Shown piece after piece: positions 20,733-33,051 of a DNA stretch of 64,000 nucleotides. The notes under the pieces are model-generated. The model saw nothing but the letters and a program-made list of their open reading frames with translations, ran no database searches and was not told the origin of the DNA. Position 1 is the stretch's first letter. Each line of letters starts with the position of its first letter. Origin of the DNA: Pseudeuparius sepicola (Eukaryota > Arthropoda > Insecta > Coleoptera > Anthribidae); the NCBI GenBank assembly GCA_963920635.1, contig OY987304.1, positions 35,898,365 through 35,962,364 of the forward strand, read 5' to 3'. A program made the translations under genes and the position numbers.

Positions 20733-21820
20733 TATACAGGGTGATTTATTCATAACTACATTAATTTTAACAGTGCGTAGGGAAAAATATCCTGAACGCG
20801 AAATCGCAATTAAAAGAATTCAAACTTTTTTTTGTAAAGCTGGAATCATAAACCGCATTTTTACCTATTTGGTCCCCTATTTATGGCTGCCACTGACTTG
20901 CTTTCAGGACGCATGTGGCATCGAACGACGCTTTCCGTCGTGCGCGTCAGCACTGTTGCCTGATGTACGAAACTTTCGTAAATTTAAAGGAATGTTTTCA
21001 GTACATAATTATTTGTATTTCTTCTTCTATCTTCTAAGTAGTTCCGCGGTAGCTTGACTGACATTCTGCAGGCATTCTCCATAGAGGATCATTTCATATA
21101 CCATTTCCGCATTTGTCTAGAGAACCATTTTTATAAAAAAGCAAAAATGTTGCACAAAGAGCACAGAATAAACATAAAGTAGATAACTCTGGTTTCTGCA
21201 TGTAGTACCTACGTGCTGCCAGTGCTGCCGTCTGTTAGAAAGGTTCGCTAGGAACCGTATCTTAAAGAACACTGTAAACTTTTTTGGAATGCGAATGGGA
21301 CGCGCGCGTTGTTTTTAGTTAAATTTTTGTCTTAAATCTCCAAAATCTATCGAATTTCGGAAACAGTTTCAGTAAGTATATTTCAGCCTCTGTTTGTTGG
21401 TACCTCCGATCAAATATCTTGATCGGAGGTTGGTACTGAGTGCGTTTCGTGCGTGTGATTATGAAGGAAAAAATGTCCTCTTGTATTGTTATAGCACGTG
21501 CTGTGAAAACTTTGCTTTGAACTTTTGAACTTTGAAGGGTTCTGACGATGCCAATAAAACCAAACTAATAATTTATCTATATAAATATTTCCACCGTATC
21601 TTTTCACTTCGCACTCTAAGGTGAAATAATACCTCCCAAAGGCAATAAAGCAAGCAAAGGACTACACGGTAAACAAACGGGAGCAGCTGGGAATTATATA
21701 CCAGATTTCGCGAAACATAGAGGCGATTTTGACCTTGAGTTTTAAAGAGGCAACCTCCTACTCAAAAGACTTTGCTCCAGCACAACGTCGTAGTTACATG
21801 TTTAGGTGCGCCCCGTTACG
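20733..21820. other. No gene seen; mariner-type end and a short perfect hairpin
   Basis: 20733 starts with an ACAGGGTG end without a visible partner. The 126-residue frame 20677-21057 (+) crosses that end and looks like chance. At 21401-21431 the sequence ACCTCCGATCAA is followed after a short loop by its exact complement. Confidence 0.4.
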
Positions 21821-22000
21821 TGGGATTTGAGATAAATTGCCCCTTATTTAATCACGCAGTATTTTTTTTGCATTTGCGGCATACATATACCTCCCTGATG
21901 ACGTAAACAATTGTAATTACTGTCCCCCCTATGAAGTAATTTATTTTAATACGGCCAGTTTCCATTTTGCTTCACATATGACCAGAAAACAATGAAAATA
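21640..22000. promoter_or_regulatory. Candidate enhancer-like stretch
   Basis: Holds a forkhead-type GTAAACAAAC (near 21670), a CAGCTG E-box, TGATGACGTAA (CRE-like, near 21897), TTGTAATTAC (homeodomain-like) and GC-rich patches, with no repeat or coding signal. Motif counts this small are weak evidence. Confidence 0.2.
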
Positions 22001-22269
22001 ACCTCAAATCAATTACAACCAAAATATCATGTTAAAACATCACTACCGATCCCGTCATTAACTTTTTTCCAAATATATACGTAACGCAGATGATTCAAAC
22101 ATAACAGGACGGTAATGACCGTAAAGACTCGGTAGTAAACATATAATAAAGAGTGTCAAAGAGTGCGCTAAGCCGCACCTACCTACCGCGAGTTCTAAAT
22201 CCCAGCGCATCGAATTCTCGCCGGACCGACTCCTCGACAGGCCGACCGTTGCAACACCGCAGTCGCCAC

Positions 22270-22520
22270 ACGATATAGTCGCCGACACCTAACTCCCAGG
22301 AGTCAGACTTTCCATAAAACCGAAGTCTTGCTAGGCAGATTTTTAGTTTGGCAACGCTACACTTGGTTAAACGCCCTCGCTGCGGGGCAAGGAATATATA
22401 TTGAGCGTAGGTCACCCATGCAACGCAACATTGTCATATCAAAAGTCTGCCTCGCGAGACGACGATTTTGTGGAAAGTCTAGGTCCTGGGATTTAGGTTT
22501 CGCGCCTTGGGGGATGCTTC
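22270..22520. repeat. GC-rich inverted-repeat element
   Basis: Arms of 60-80 bp (22270-22345 and 22435-22520) are inverted: each has CCTAA(A/C)TCCCAGGA, AGACTTTCCA, AAAACCG/AAAATCG and AGGCAGA. The ~90-bp centre repeats a GCAACGC word on both sides. No target duplication is clear. It resembles a small MITE rather than a gene. Confidence 0.6.
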
Positions 22521-23269
22521 GGTAATAAACGATAAAATACCTATATTTTCACTTTCAATTACAAAAATGAATAAAAAGAAAATAAGGCAGGAAAAGGAAA
22601 AGTTAAAAAGTATAAAAGGTTACTACTCATATTCATGGCCATTACCGTTCTTTCCGATCATTATTACCGTCCTTCTTCCATGCTTCGCGATTTCATTATA
22701 ACACCAGTCCTATCTACCTTATTGTTAATTAAAAAGAAATATATGTGAGTTTTCACTATTTTCAGGAAACAGTTGTACCTACATTTCTTGATTGAATTTT
22801 TTGTAAAAAATATTCAAATTTGAATAAAATTTATATTTTTTATTTATTCCATGAGGAATGGTATAGAAACTTGTTAGGTGATAGTGCCACAGAACGTTTA
22901 TGTACCACTATATAAAACCGGAGTGAACTTGGCGACGAATCCCAGCGACGAATTTTCACTATTTCAAGCAAGCGGCAAATGTGAACATAGCGACGATTGC
23001 AGCGACGATTTAAAAAAAACGGCTTGAAATTAACTACATGATTATCTTTCTACCGTGGTGTAAACATATAGTAATGTAATGAAGATTATTATATTTCCCT
23101 GACCTTTATTTTAGCAATAATATCCTTGTTAAACAAGGATAATATACACATCAAGGTGCGGGAATTACATATCATAAAAAATTATGTTTTAAAACATGAA
23201 GGGATATACAGACTACAGAAATATGGTTAGCAAATAATAACAATATATGTATTTGCCACATTTTTGTGA
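22521..23269. other. AT-rich, no gene; short repeated GCGACGA words
   Basis: Around 22925-23015 the words GGCGACGAATCCCAGCGACGA and AGCGACGATTGCAGCGACGAT recur, a pattern common at ends of some insect DNA transposons, but no partner end was found. A small palindrome ATCCTTGTT/AACAAGGAT lies near 23122. Confidence 0.4.
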
Positions 23270-23432
23270 AGATGGAAGGTCTAATGGATTTCTTGATTTT
23301 CGAGGCCAAGCGACGGATGGACTAGGGGTACGGAATATTTAAAACGCAGTTCAGGGTTTCTAGGGGTATTGTCCCACCAACGGGGGGGACTAGGGGCCGA
23401 GATAAGTATTTCGCGGTTCAGAGTTTATAAGG

Positions 23433-24323
23433 GTGTCGGAACCGAACGAGTGCTTGAGCCACAATTTGGTTTACGGGGAAGATTCACCGGATTGTTTTGT
23501 CTCGATTTTTGAGAAAAAAGTCCCAGCGACGGGGGGACTAGGAGGCGAGAAAAATATTTCGCGATTCAGGGTCTCTAAGGGTGTCGGAACCGAACGAGTG
23601 CTTGAGCCACAATTTGGTTTACGGGGAAGATTCACCGGATTGTTTTGTCTCGATTTTTGAGAAAAAAGTCATAGCGACGGAGGGACTAGGGGGCGAGAAT
23701 AAATATTTCGCGGTTCAGGGTCTCTAAGGGTGTCGGAACCGAACGAGTGCTTGAGCCACAATTTGGTTTACGGGGAAGATTCACCGGATTGTTTTGTCTC
23801 GATTTTTGAGAAAAAAGTCCCAGCGACGGGGGGACTAGGGGGCGAGAAAAATATTTCGCGGTTCAGGGTCTCTAAGGGTGTCGGAACCGAACGAGTGCTT
23901 GAGCCACAATTTGGTTTACGGGGAAGATTCACCGGATTGTTTTGTCTCGATTTTTGAGAAAAAAGTCATAGCGACGGAGGGACTAGGGGGCGAGAATAAA
24001 TATTTCGCGGTTCAGGGTCTCTAAGGGTGTCGGAACCGAACGAGTGCTTGAGCCACAATTTGGTTTACGGGGAAGATTCACCGGATTGTTTTGTCTCGAT
24101 TTTTGAGAAAAAAGTCCCAGCGACGGGGGGACTAGGGGGCGAGAAAAATATTTCGCGGTTCAGGGTCTCTAAGGGTGTCGGAACCGAACGAATGCTTGAG
24201 CCACAATTTGGGTAACAGGGAAGGTTCACCGAATTGTTTTGTCTCGATTTTTGAGAAAAAAGTCCCAGCGACGGAGGGACTAGGGGGCGAGAATAAATAT
24301 TTCGCGGTTCAGGGTCTCTAAGG
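23433..24323 (+). repeat. Three AB dimers (297 bp each) at the array's left side
   Basis: Monomers alternate between a CCCAGCGACGGGGGGAC type and a variant type, giving starts at 23433, 23730 and 24027 that are exactly 297 bp apart. In the first two dimers the B type reads CATAGCGACGGAGGGAC. The third dimer's B monomer instead has GGGTAACAGGG and CCCAGCG. Confidence 0.9.
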
Positions 24324-26700
24324 GTGTCGGAACCGAACGAGTGCTTGAGCCACAATTTGGTTTACGGGGAAGATTCACCGGATTGTTTTGTCTCGATTTT
24401 TGAGAAAAAAGTCCCAGCGACGGGGGGACTAGGGGGCGAGAAAAATATTTCGCGGTTCAGGGTCTCTAAGGGTGTCGGAACCGAACGAATGCTTGAGCCA
24501 CAATTTGGTTAACAGGGAAGGTTCACCGGATTGCTGTCTTGATTTTTGAGAAAAAAGTCCCAGCGACGGGGGGACTAGGGGGCGAGAAAAATATTTCGCG
24601 GTTCAGGGTCTCTAAGGGTGTCGGAACCGAACGAATGCTTGAGCCACAATTTGGGTAACAGGGAAGGTTCACCGGATTGTTCTGTCTTGATTTTTGAGAA
24701 AAAAGTCCCAGCGACGGAGGGACTAGGGGGCGAGAATAAATATTTCGCGGTTCAGGGTCTCTAAGGGTGTCGGAACCGAACGAGTGCTTGAGCCACAATT
24801 TGGTTAACAGGGAAGGTTGACCGGATTGTTTTGTCTCGATTTTTGAGAAAAAAGTCCCAGCGACGGAGGGACTAGGGGGCGAGAATAAATATTTCGCGGT
24901 TCAGGGTCTCTAAGGGTGTCGGAACCGAACGAATGCTTGAGCCACAATTTGGGTAACAGGGAAGGTTCACCGGATTGTTCTGTCTTGATTTTTGAGAAAA
25001 AAGTCCCAGCGACGGAGGGACTAGGGGGCGAGAATAAATATTTCGCGGTTCAGGGTCTCTAAGGGTGTCGGAACCGAACGAGTGCTTGAGCCACAATTTG
25101 GTTAACAGGGAAGGTTGACCGGATTGTTTTGTCTCGATTTTTGAGAAAAAAGTCCCAGCGACGGAGGGACTAGGGGGCGAGAATAAATATTTCGCGGTTC
25201 AGGGTCTCTAAGGGTGTCGGAACCGAACGAGTGCTTGAGCCACAATTTGGTTAACAGGGAAGGTTGACCGGATTGTTTTGTCTCGATTTTTGAGAAAAAA
25301 TTCCCAGCGACGGAGGGACTAGGGGGCGAGAATAAATATTTCGCGGTTCAGGGTCTCTAAGGGTGTCGGAACCGAACGAGTGCTTGAGCCACAATTTGGT
25401 TAACAGGGAAGATTCACCGGATTGTTTTGTCTCGATTTTTGAGAAAAAAGTCCCAGCGACGGGGGGACTAGGGGGCGAGAATAAATATTTCGCGGTTCAG
25501 GGTCTCTAAGGGTGTCGGAACCGAACGAGTGCTTGAGCCACAATTTGGTTAACATGGAAGGTTCACCGGATTGTTTTGTCTCGATTTTTGAGAAAAAAGT
25601 CCCAGCGACGGGGGGACTAGGGGGCGAGAAAAATATTTCGCCGTTCAGGGTCTCTAAGGGTGTCGGAACCGAACGAATGCTTGAGCCACAATTTGGTTAA
25701 CAGGGAAGGTTCACCGGATTGTTTTGTCTCGATTTTTGAGAAAAAAGTCCCAGCGACGGGGGGACTAGGGGGCGAGAAAAATATTTCGCGGTTCAGGGTC
25801 TCTAAGGGTGTCGGAACCGAACGAATGCTTGAGCCACAATTTGGGTAACAGGGAAGGTTCAACGGATTGTTCTGTCTTGATTTTTGAGAAAAAAGTCCCA
25901 GCGACGGAGGGACTAGGGGGCGAGAATAAATATTTCGCGGTTCAGGGTCTCTAAGGGTGTCGGAACCGAACGAGTGCTTGAGCCACAATTTGATTAACAG
26001 CGAAGGTTGACCGGATTGTTTTGTCTCGATTTTTGAGAAAAAAGTCCCAGCGACGGAGGGACTAGGGGGCGAGAATAAATATTTCGCGGTTCAGGGTCTC
26101 TAAGGGTGTCGGAACCGAACGAGTGCTTGAGCCACAATTTGGTTAACAGGGAAGGTTCACCGGATTGTTTTGTCTCGATTTTTGAGAAAAAAGTCCCAGC
26201 GACGGGGGGACTAGGGGGCGAGAATAAATATTTCGCGGTTCAGGGTCTCTAAGGGTGTCGGAACCGAACGAGTGCTTGAGCCACAATTTGGTTAACATGG
26301 AAGGTTCACCGGATTGTTTTGTCTCGATTTTTGAGAAAAAAGTCCCAGCGACGGGGGGACTAGGGGGCGAGAAAAATATTTCGCGGTTCAGGGTCTCTAA
26401 GGGTGTCGGAACCGAACGAATGCTTGAGCCACAATTTGGGTAACAGGGAAGGTTCAACGGATTGTTCTGTCTTGATTTTTGAGAAAAAAGTCCCAGCGAC
26501 GGAGGGACTAGGGGGCGAGAATAAATATTTCGCGGTTCAGGGTCTCTAAGGGTGTCGGAACCGAACGAGTGCTTGAGCCACAATTTGGTTAACAGGGAAG
26601 GTTGACCGGATTGTTTTGTCTCGATTTTTGAGAAAAAAGTCCCAGCGACGGAGGGACTAGGGGGCGAGAATAAATATTTCGCGGTTCAGGGTCTCTAAGG
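24324..26700 (+). repeat. Higher-order repeat unit 1 (16 monomers, 2377 bp)
   Basis: Monomer starts at 24324, 24472, 24618, 24767, 24916, 25065, 25214, 25363, 25512, 25660, 25808, 25957, 26106, 26255, 26403 and 26552. The same ordered set of variants (GTTTACGGGG, the short monomer, AACATGG, CGCCGTTC, GATTAACAGCG) returns 2377 bp later. Confidence 0.95.
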
Positions 26701-29077
26701 GTGTCGGAACCGAACGAGTGCTTGAGCCACAATTTGGTTTACGGGGAAGATTCACCGGATTGTTTTGTCTCGATTTTTGAGAAAAAAGTCCCAGCGACGG
26801 GGGGACTAGGGGGCGAGAAAAATATTTCGCGGTTCAGGGTCTCTAAGGGTGTCGGAACCGAACGAATGCTTGAGCCACAATTTGGTTAACAGGGAAGGTT
26901 CACCGGATTGCTGTCTTGATTTTTGAGAAAAAAGTCCCAGCGACGGGGGGACTAGGGGGCGAGAAAAATATTTCGCGGTTCAGGGTCTCTAAGGGTGTCG
27001 GAACCGAACGAATGCTTGAGCCACAATTTGGGTAACAGGGAAGGTTCACCGGATTGTTCTGTCTTGATTTTTGAGAAAAAAGTCCCAGCGACGGAGGGAC
27101 TAGGGGGCGAGAATAAATATTTCGCGGTTCAGGGTCTCTAAGGGTGTCGGAACCGAACGAGTGCTTGAGCCACAATTTGGTTAACAGGGAAGGTTGACCG
27201 GATTGTTTTGTCTCGATTTTTGAGAAAAAAGTCCCAGCGACGGAGGGACTAGGGGGCGAGAATAAATATTTCGCGGTTCAGGGTCTCTAAGGGTGTCGGA
27301 ACCGAACGAATGCTTGAGCCACAATTTGGGTAACAGGGAAGGTTCACCGGATTGTTCTGTCTTGATTTTTGAGAAAAAAGTCCCAGCGACGGAGGGACTA
27401 GGGGGCGAGAATAAATATTTCGCGGTTCAGGGTCTCTAAGGGTGTCGGAACCGAACGAGTGCTTGAGCCACAATTTGGTTAACAGGGAAGGTTGACCGGA
27501 TTGTTTTGTCTCGATTTTTGAGAAAAAAGTCCCAGCGACGGAGGGACTAGGGGGCGAGAATAAATATTTCGCGGTTCAGGGTCTCTAAGGGTGTCGGAAC
27601 CGAACGAGTGCTTGAGCCACAATTTGGTTAACAGGGAAGGTTGACCGGATTGTTTTGTCTCGATTTTTGAGAAAAAATTCCCAGCGACGGAGGGACTAGG
27701 GGGCGAGAATAAATATTTCGCGGTTCAGGGTCTCTAAGGGTGTCGGAACCGAACGAGTGCTTGAGCCACAATTTGGTTAACAGGGAAGATTCACCGGATT
27801 GTTTTGTCTCGATTTTTGAGAAAAAAGTCCCAGCGACGGGGGGACTAGGGGGCGAGAATAAATATTTCGCGGTTCAGGGTCTCTAAGGGTGTCGGAACCG
27901 AACGAGTGCTTGAGCCACAATTTGGTTAACATGGAAGGTTCACCGGATTGTTTTGTCTCGATTTTTGAGAAAAAAGTCCCAGCGACGGGGGGACTAGGGG
28001 GCGAGAAAAATATTTCGCCGTTCAGGGTCTCTAAGGGTGTCGGAACCGAACGAATGCTTGAGCCACAATTTGGTTAACAGGGAAGGTTCACCGGATTGTT
28101 TTGTCTCGATTTTTGAGAAAAAAGTCCCAGCGACGGGGGGACTAGGGGGCGAGAAAAATATTTCGCGGTTCAGGGTCTCTAAGGGTGTCGGAACCGAACG
28201 AATGCTTGAGCCACAATTTGGGTAACAGGGAAGGTTCAACGGATTGTTCTGTCTTGATTTTTGAGAAAAAAGTCCCAGCGACGGAGGGACTAGGGGGCGA
28301 GAATAAATATTTCGCGGTTCAGGGTCTCTAAGGGTGTCGGAACCGAACGAGTGCTTGAGCCACAATTTGATTAACAGCGAAGGTTGACCGGATTGTTTTG
28401 TCTCGATTTTTGAGAAAAAAGTCCCAGCGACGGAGGGACTAGGGGGCGAGAATAAATATTTCGCGGTTCAGGGTCTCTAAGGGTGTCGGAACCGAACGAG
28501 TGCTTGAGCCACAATTTGGTTAACAGGGAAGGTTCACCGGATTGTTTTGTCTCGATTTTTGAGAAAAAAGTCCCAGCGACGGGGGGACTAGGGGGCGAGA
28601 ATAAATATTTCGCGGTTCAGGGTCTCTAAGGGTGTCGGAACCGAACGAGTGCTTGAGCCACAATTTGGTTAACATGGAAGGTTCACCGGATTGTTTTGTC
28701 TCGATTTTTGAGAAAAAAGTCCCAGCGACGGGGGGACTAGGGGGCGAGAAAAATATTTCGCGGTTCAGGGTCTCTAAGGGTGTCGGAACCGAACGAATGC
28801 TTGAGCCACAATTTGGGTAACAGGGAAGGTTCAACGGATTGTTCTGTCTTGATTTTTGAGAAAAAAGTCCCAGCGACGGAGGGACTAGGGGGCGAGAATA
28901 AATATTTCGCGGTTCAGGGTCTCTAAGGGTGTCGGAACCGAACGAGTGCTTGAGCCACAATTTGGTTAACAGGGAAGGTTGACCGGATTGTTTTGTCTCG
29001 ATTTTTGAGAAAAAAGTCCCAGCGACGGAGGGACTAGGGGGCGAGAATAAATATTTCGCGGTTCAGGGTCTCTAAGG
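26701..29077 (+). repeat. Higher-order repeat unit 2 (16 monomers, 2377 bp)
   Basis: Practically identical to unit 1 wherever I compared them, including rare private variants such as TTGATTAACAGCG and CGCCGTTC. Confidence 0.95.
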
Positions 29078-31156
29078 GTGTCGGAACCGAACGAGTGCTT
29101 GAGCCACAATTTGGTTTACGGGGAAGATTCACCGGATTGTTTTGTCTCGATTTTTGAGAAAAAAGTCCCAGCGACGGGGGGACTAGGGGGCGAGAAAAAT
29201 ATTTCGCGGTTCAGGGTCTCTAAGGGTGTCGGAACCGAACGAATGCTTGAGCCACAATTTGGTTAACAGGGAAGGTTCACCGGATTGCTGTCTTGATTTT
29301 TGAGAAAAAAGTCCCAGCGACGGGGGGACTAGGGGGCGAGAAAAATATTTCGCGGTTCAGGGTCTCTAAGGGTGTCGGAACCGAACGAATGCTTGAGCCA
29401 CAATTTGGGTAACAGGGAAGGTTCACCGGATTGTTCTGTCTTGATTTTTGAGAAAAAAGTCCCAGCGACGGAGGGACTAGGGGGCGAGAATAAATATTTC
29501 GCGGTTCAGGGTCTCTAAGGGTGTCGGAACCGAACGAGTGCTTGAGCCACAATTTGGTTAACAGGGAAGGTTGACCGGATTGTTTTGTCTCGATTTTTGA
29601 GAAAAAAGTCCCAGCGACGGAGGGACTAGGGGGCGAGAATAAATATTTCGCGGTTCAGGGTCTCTAAGGGTGTCGGAACCGAACGAGTGCTTGAGCCACA
29701 ATTTGGTTAACAGGGAAGGTTGACCGGATTGTTTTGTCTCGATTTTTGAGAAAAAATTCCCAGCCACGGAGGGACTAGGGGGCGAGAATAAATATTTCGC
29801 GGTTCAGGGTCTCTAAGGGTGTCGGAACCGAACGAGTGCTTGAGCCACAATTTGGTTAACAGGGAAGATTCACCGGATTGTTTTGTCTCGATTTTTGAGA
29901 AAAAAGTCCCAGCGACGGGGGGACTAGGGGGCGAGAATAAATATTTCGCGGTTCAGGGTCTCTAAGGGTGTCGGAACCGAACGAGTGCTTGAGCCACAAT
30001 TTGGTTAACATGGAAGGTTCACCGGATTGTTTTGTCTCGATTTTTGAGAAAAAAGTCTCAGCGACGGGGGGACTAGGGGGCGAGAAAAATATTTCGCCGT
30101 TCAGGGTCTCTAAGGGTGTCGGAACCGAACGAATGCTTGAGCCACAATTTGGTTAACAGGGAAGGTTCACCGGATTGTTTTGTCTCGATTTTTGAGAAAA
30201 AAGTCCCAGCGACGGGGGGACTAGGGGGCGAGAAAAATATTTCGCGGTTCAGGGTCTCTAAGGGTGTCGGAACCGAACGAATGCTTGAGCCACAATTTGG
30301 GTAACAGGGAAGGTTCAACGGATTGTTCTGTCTTGATTTCTGAGAAAAAAGTCCCAGCGACGGAGGGACTAGGGGGCGAGAATAAATATTTCGCGGTTCA
30401 GGGTCTCTAAGGGTGTCGGAACCGAACGAGTGCTTGAGCCACAATTTGGTTAACAGCGAAGGTTGACCGGATTGTTTTGTCTCGATTTTTGAGAAAAAAG
30501 TCCCAGCGACGGAGGGACTAGGGGGCGAGAATAAATATTTCGCGGTTCAGGGTCTCTAAGGGTGTCGGAACCGAACGAGTGCTTGAGCCACAATTTGGTT
30601 AACAGGGAAGGTTCACCGGATTGTTTTGTCTCGATTTTTGAGAAAAAAGTCCCAGCGACGGGGGGACTAGGGGGCGAGAATAAATATTTCGCGGTTCAGG
30701 GTCTCTAAGGGTGTCGGAACCGAACGAGTGCTTGAGCCACAATTTGGTTAACATGGAAGGTTCACCGGATTGTTTTGTCTCGATTTTTGAGAAAAAAGTC
30801 CCAGCGACGGGGGGACTAGGGGGCGAAAAAAATATTTCGCGGTTCAGGGTCTCTAAGGGTGTCGGAACCGAACGAATGCTTGAGCCACAATTTGGGTAAC
30901 AGGGAAGGTTCAACGGATTGTTCTGTCTTGATTTTTGAGAAAAAAGTCCCAGCGACGGAGGGACTAGGGGGCGAGAATAAATATTTCGCGGTTCAGGGTC
31001 TCTAAGGGTGTCGGAACCGAACGAGTGCTTGAGCCACAATTTGGTTAACAGGGAAGGTTGACCGGATTGTTTTGTCTCGATTTTTGAGAAAAAAGTCCCA
31101 GCGACGGAGGGACTAGGGGGCGAGAATAAATATTTCGCGGTTCAGGGTCTCTAAGG
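29078..31156 (+). repeat. Higher-order repeat unit 3 with two monomers missing (14 monomers, 2079 bp)
   Basis: Same order as units 1 and 2, but exactly 298 bp shorter between 29670 and 29968. It also has a few private substitutions (CAGCCACGG, GTCTCAGCG, GATTTCTGAG, GCGAAAAAAAT). Confidence 0.95.
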
Positions 31157-31972
31157 GTGTCGGAACCGAACGAGTGCTTGAGCCACAATTTGGTTAACAG
31201 GGAAGGTTCACCGGATTGTTTTGTCTCGATTTTTGAGAAAAAAGTCCCAGCGACGGGGGGACTAGGGGCCGAGAATAAACATTTCGCGGTTCAGGGTCTC
31301 TAAGGGTGTCGGAACCGAACGAGTGCTTGAGCCACAATTTGGTTAACATGGAAGGTTCACCGGATTCTTTTGTCTCGATTTTTGAGAAAAAAGTCCCAGC
31401 GACGGGGGGACTAGGGGGCGAGAAAAATATTTCGCGGTTCAGGGTCTCTAAGGGTGTCGGAACCGAACGAATGTTTGAGCCACAATTTGGTTAACAGGGA
31501 AGGTTCACCGGATTGTTCGGTCTTGATTTTTGAGAAAAAAGTCCCAGCGACGGGGGGACTAGGGGGCGAGAAAAATATTTCGCGGTTCAGGGTCTTTAAG
31601 GGTGTCGGAACCGAACGAATGCTTGAGCCACAATTTGGGTAACAGGGAAGGTTCACCGGATTGTTCTGTCTTGATTTTTGAGAAAAAAAGTCCCAGCGAC
31701 GGGGGGACTAGGGGGCGAGAAAAATATTTCGCGGTTCAGGGTCTCTAAGGGTGTCGGAACCGAACGAATGCTTGAGCCACAATTTGGTTAACAGGGAAGG
31801 TTCACCGGATTGTTCTGTCTTGATTTTTGAGAAAAAAGTCCCAGCGACGGGGGGACTAGGGGGCGAGAAAAATATTTCGCGGTTCAGGGTCTCTAAGGGT
31901 GTCGGAACCGAACGAATGCTTGAGCCACAATTTGGTTAACAGGGAAGGTTCACCGGATTGTTCTGTCTTGAT
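31157..31972 (+). repeat. Right edge of the array, irregular monomers
   Basis: Five full monomers and one partial. They resemble positions 13-14 and 10 of the higher-order unit and then a run of a single type, with private changes (GGCCGAGAATAAAC, TTCGGTCTTG). The last monomer breaks off after TGTCTTGATTT. Confidence 0.9.
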
Positions 31973-32074
31973 TTAGTTAGTATCATACACAAATAGTCTT
32001 TATTTATTAAATAAATAACCCAATGGGGAAGGGAGGGGCAGGCTCCCTGGCCCCTCTCTTGGGACCGCCACTGC
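31973..32074. repeat. Transposon-end-like sequence bordering the satellite
   Basis: Ends with GGGGCAGGCTCCCTGGCCCC and GGGACCGCCACTG. Read in reverse this starts CAGTGGCGGTCCC, a style common at ends of insect DNA transposons. No matching left end was found on the other side of the array. Confidence 0.4.
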
Positions 32075-32204
32075 CTTTGTAATACTTAATGGAAATAGAA
32101 CTGAAACGCACAAAGCCGTATACTGCAAACCTTGAGAAAATGGGAAGCTCTCTAAAAAATATTTTTGGAAAAACGAATTTCCCAGGATTGCGCTATTTTT
32201 AGAT

Positions 32205-32420
32205 TAACATCTGTCCCCTCATAGGGGCTTTTTCCGCCAGCGCGTATTGAATTCAAAATGCCGCCGGGTTACGAACATGGTACTATTTTCACATTCGCAG
32301 TTTTCAGCTTGCTTTGAAGTAATAAATCCCGGCTGGGTGGAGTTGTCTGCAAATAATACAAATCAATGGTGACTCCCGGGTCCCCTGCAGAAATACTAAA
32401 TCGTTTAAAATGGCCTAACG
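32205..32420. other. GC-rich island, possibly regulatory
   Basis: GC-rich blocks (CCGCCAGCGCG, GCCGCCGGGTTACG) alternate with AT motifs such as AATAAATC and AATAATACAAATCAATGG. No repeats and no coding signal. Confidence 0.25.
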
Positions 32421-33050
32421 TGTTTTCCTAACAGAAAGTTCATATTTTCGTATACTCTGTTAGTGGCGCCGATAAATCGAGACAAAGATCGTAATATTAT
32501 GCAAAAATATTCGAATGCGGGATTTAGAAAATATTGCTCTAGTTTTCATTAGTTAAGAGGGTTGGTGACTTGTCGAAAAAGAAAACATAAACTGTGAGAT
32601 GGCCGTTGTGAAGGAATAAGGGACCCAATATATTGCCGAAAATATTATAATTATTCGATAAAGTGTTCATGTTGTTATCATTGTTCCGAATAGGTACCGT
32701 TAGAGTAACTATAGAGATCATCACTTTCTTGACAATAAGTCAGAGAGTATACAGATGGTTTTAGTTCTGACAATGTCAAACCAATATTGTTTATTATTAT
32801 TACTTGCAAATGTTTGCTATTAATAATAATTATTTATATAAGACAACAATTATTTTGCCCACTGAGTCGATCACTTTGGAGCCCTTTAGTAATTCCGGGA
32901 GAATATTTTATTATCATTAGGTTTGAAATTTGGCTTAACACTCCTTCCGTCAAGTTAACATAGAAACTCATAAACTGTCTTTTGCATATTCTTGAGAATA
33001 CAAGTAGTATTTACCACGTTTCGGTCTTATGGCCTTCCATATATGGGATC
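32421..33050. other. AT-rich, nothing recognised
   Basis: No coding or repeat structure was found; the frame 32539-32724 is uninformative. Confidence 0.45.
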
Positions 33051-33051
33051 C

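Larger units (their letters stand above)
23270..31972 (+). repeat. Satellite array, ~58 monomers of 148/149 bp with higher-order structure
   Basis: The anchor GTGTCGGAACCGAACGA recurs from 23433 to 31899 at spacings of 148 or 149 bp, once per higher-order unit 146 bp. The 1-bp difference comes from GAGAAAAAT versus GAGAATAAAT, and the 146-bp monomer lacks two T-tract bases. The first 160 bp (23270-23432) are degenerate copies, as at array edges. The array ends abruptly at 31972 within a monomer. The monomer length is close to the 147 bp of a nucleosome core. Open frames of 60-146 residues on both strands recur with the repeat and are not genes. Confidence 0.98.

Noticed and set aside
23433..31939. 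Many 60-146-residue open frames on both strands starting MSEPNEC or MWLKHSF
   Set aside because: They recur at the satellite period, overlap each other on both strands and vary with the monomers; they are translations of the repeat.
23433..31972. A CENP-B box in the satellite monomer
   Set aside because: The closest stretch (TTTCGCGGTTCAGGGTC) misses several of the fixed bases of the canonical box, so no claim of CENP-B binding is made although a pogo gene lies in the window.
23270..31972. CRISPR array
   Set aside because: The 148/149-bp units are contiguous with no unique spacers, and the sequence is eukaryotic.
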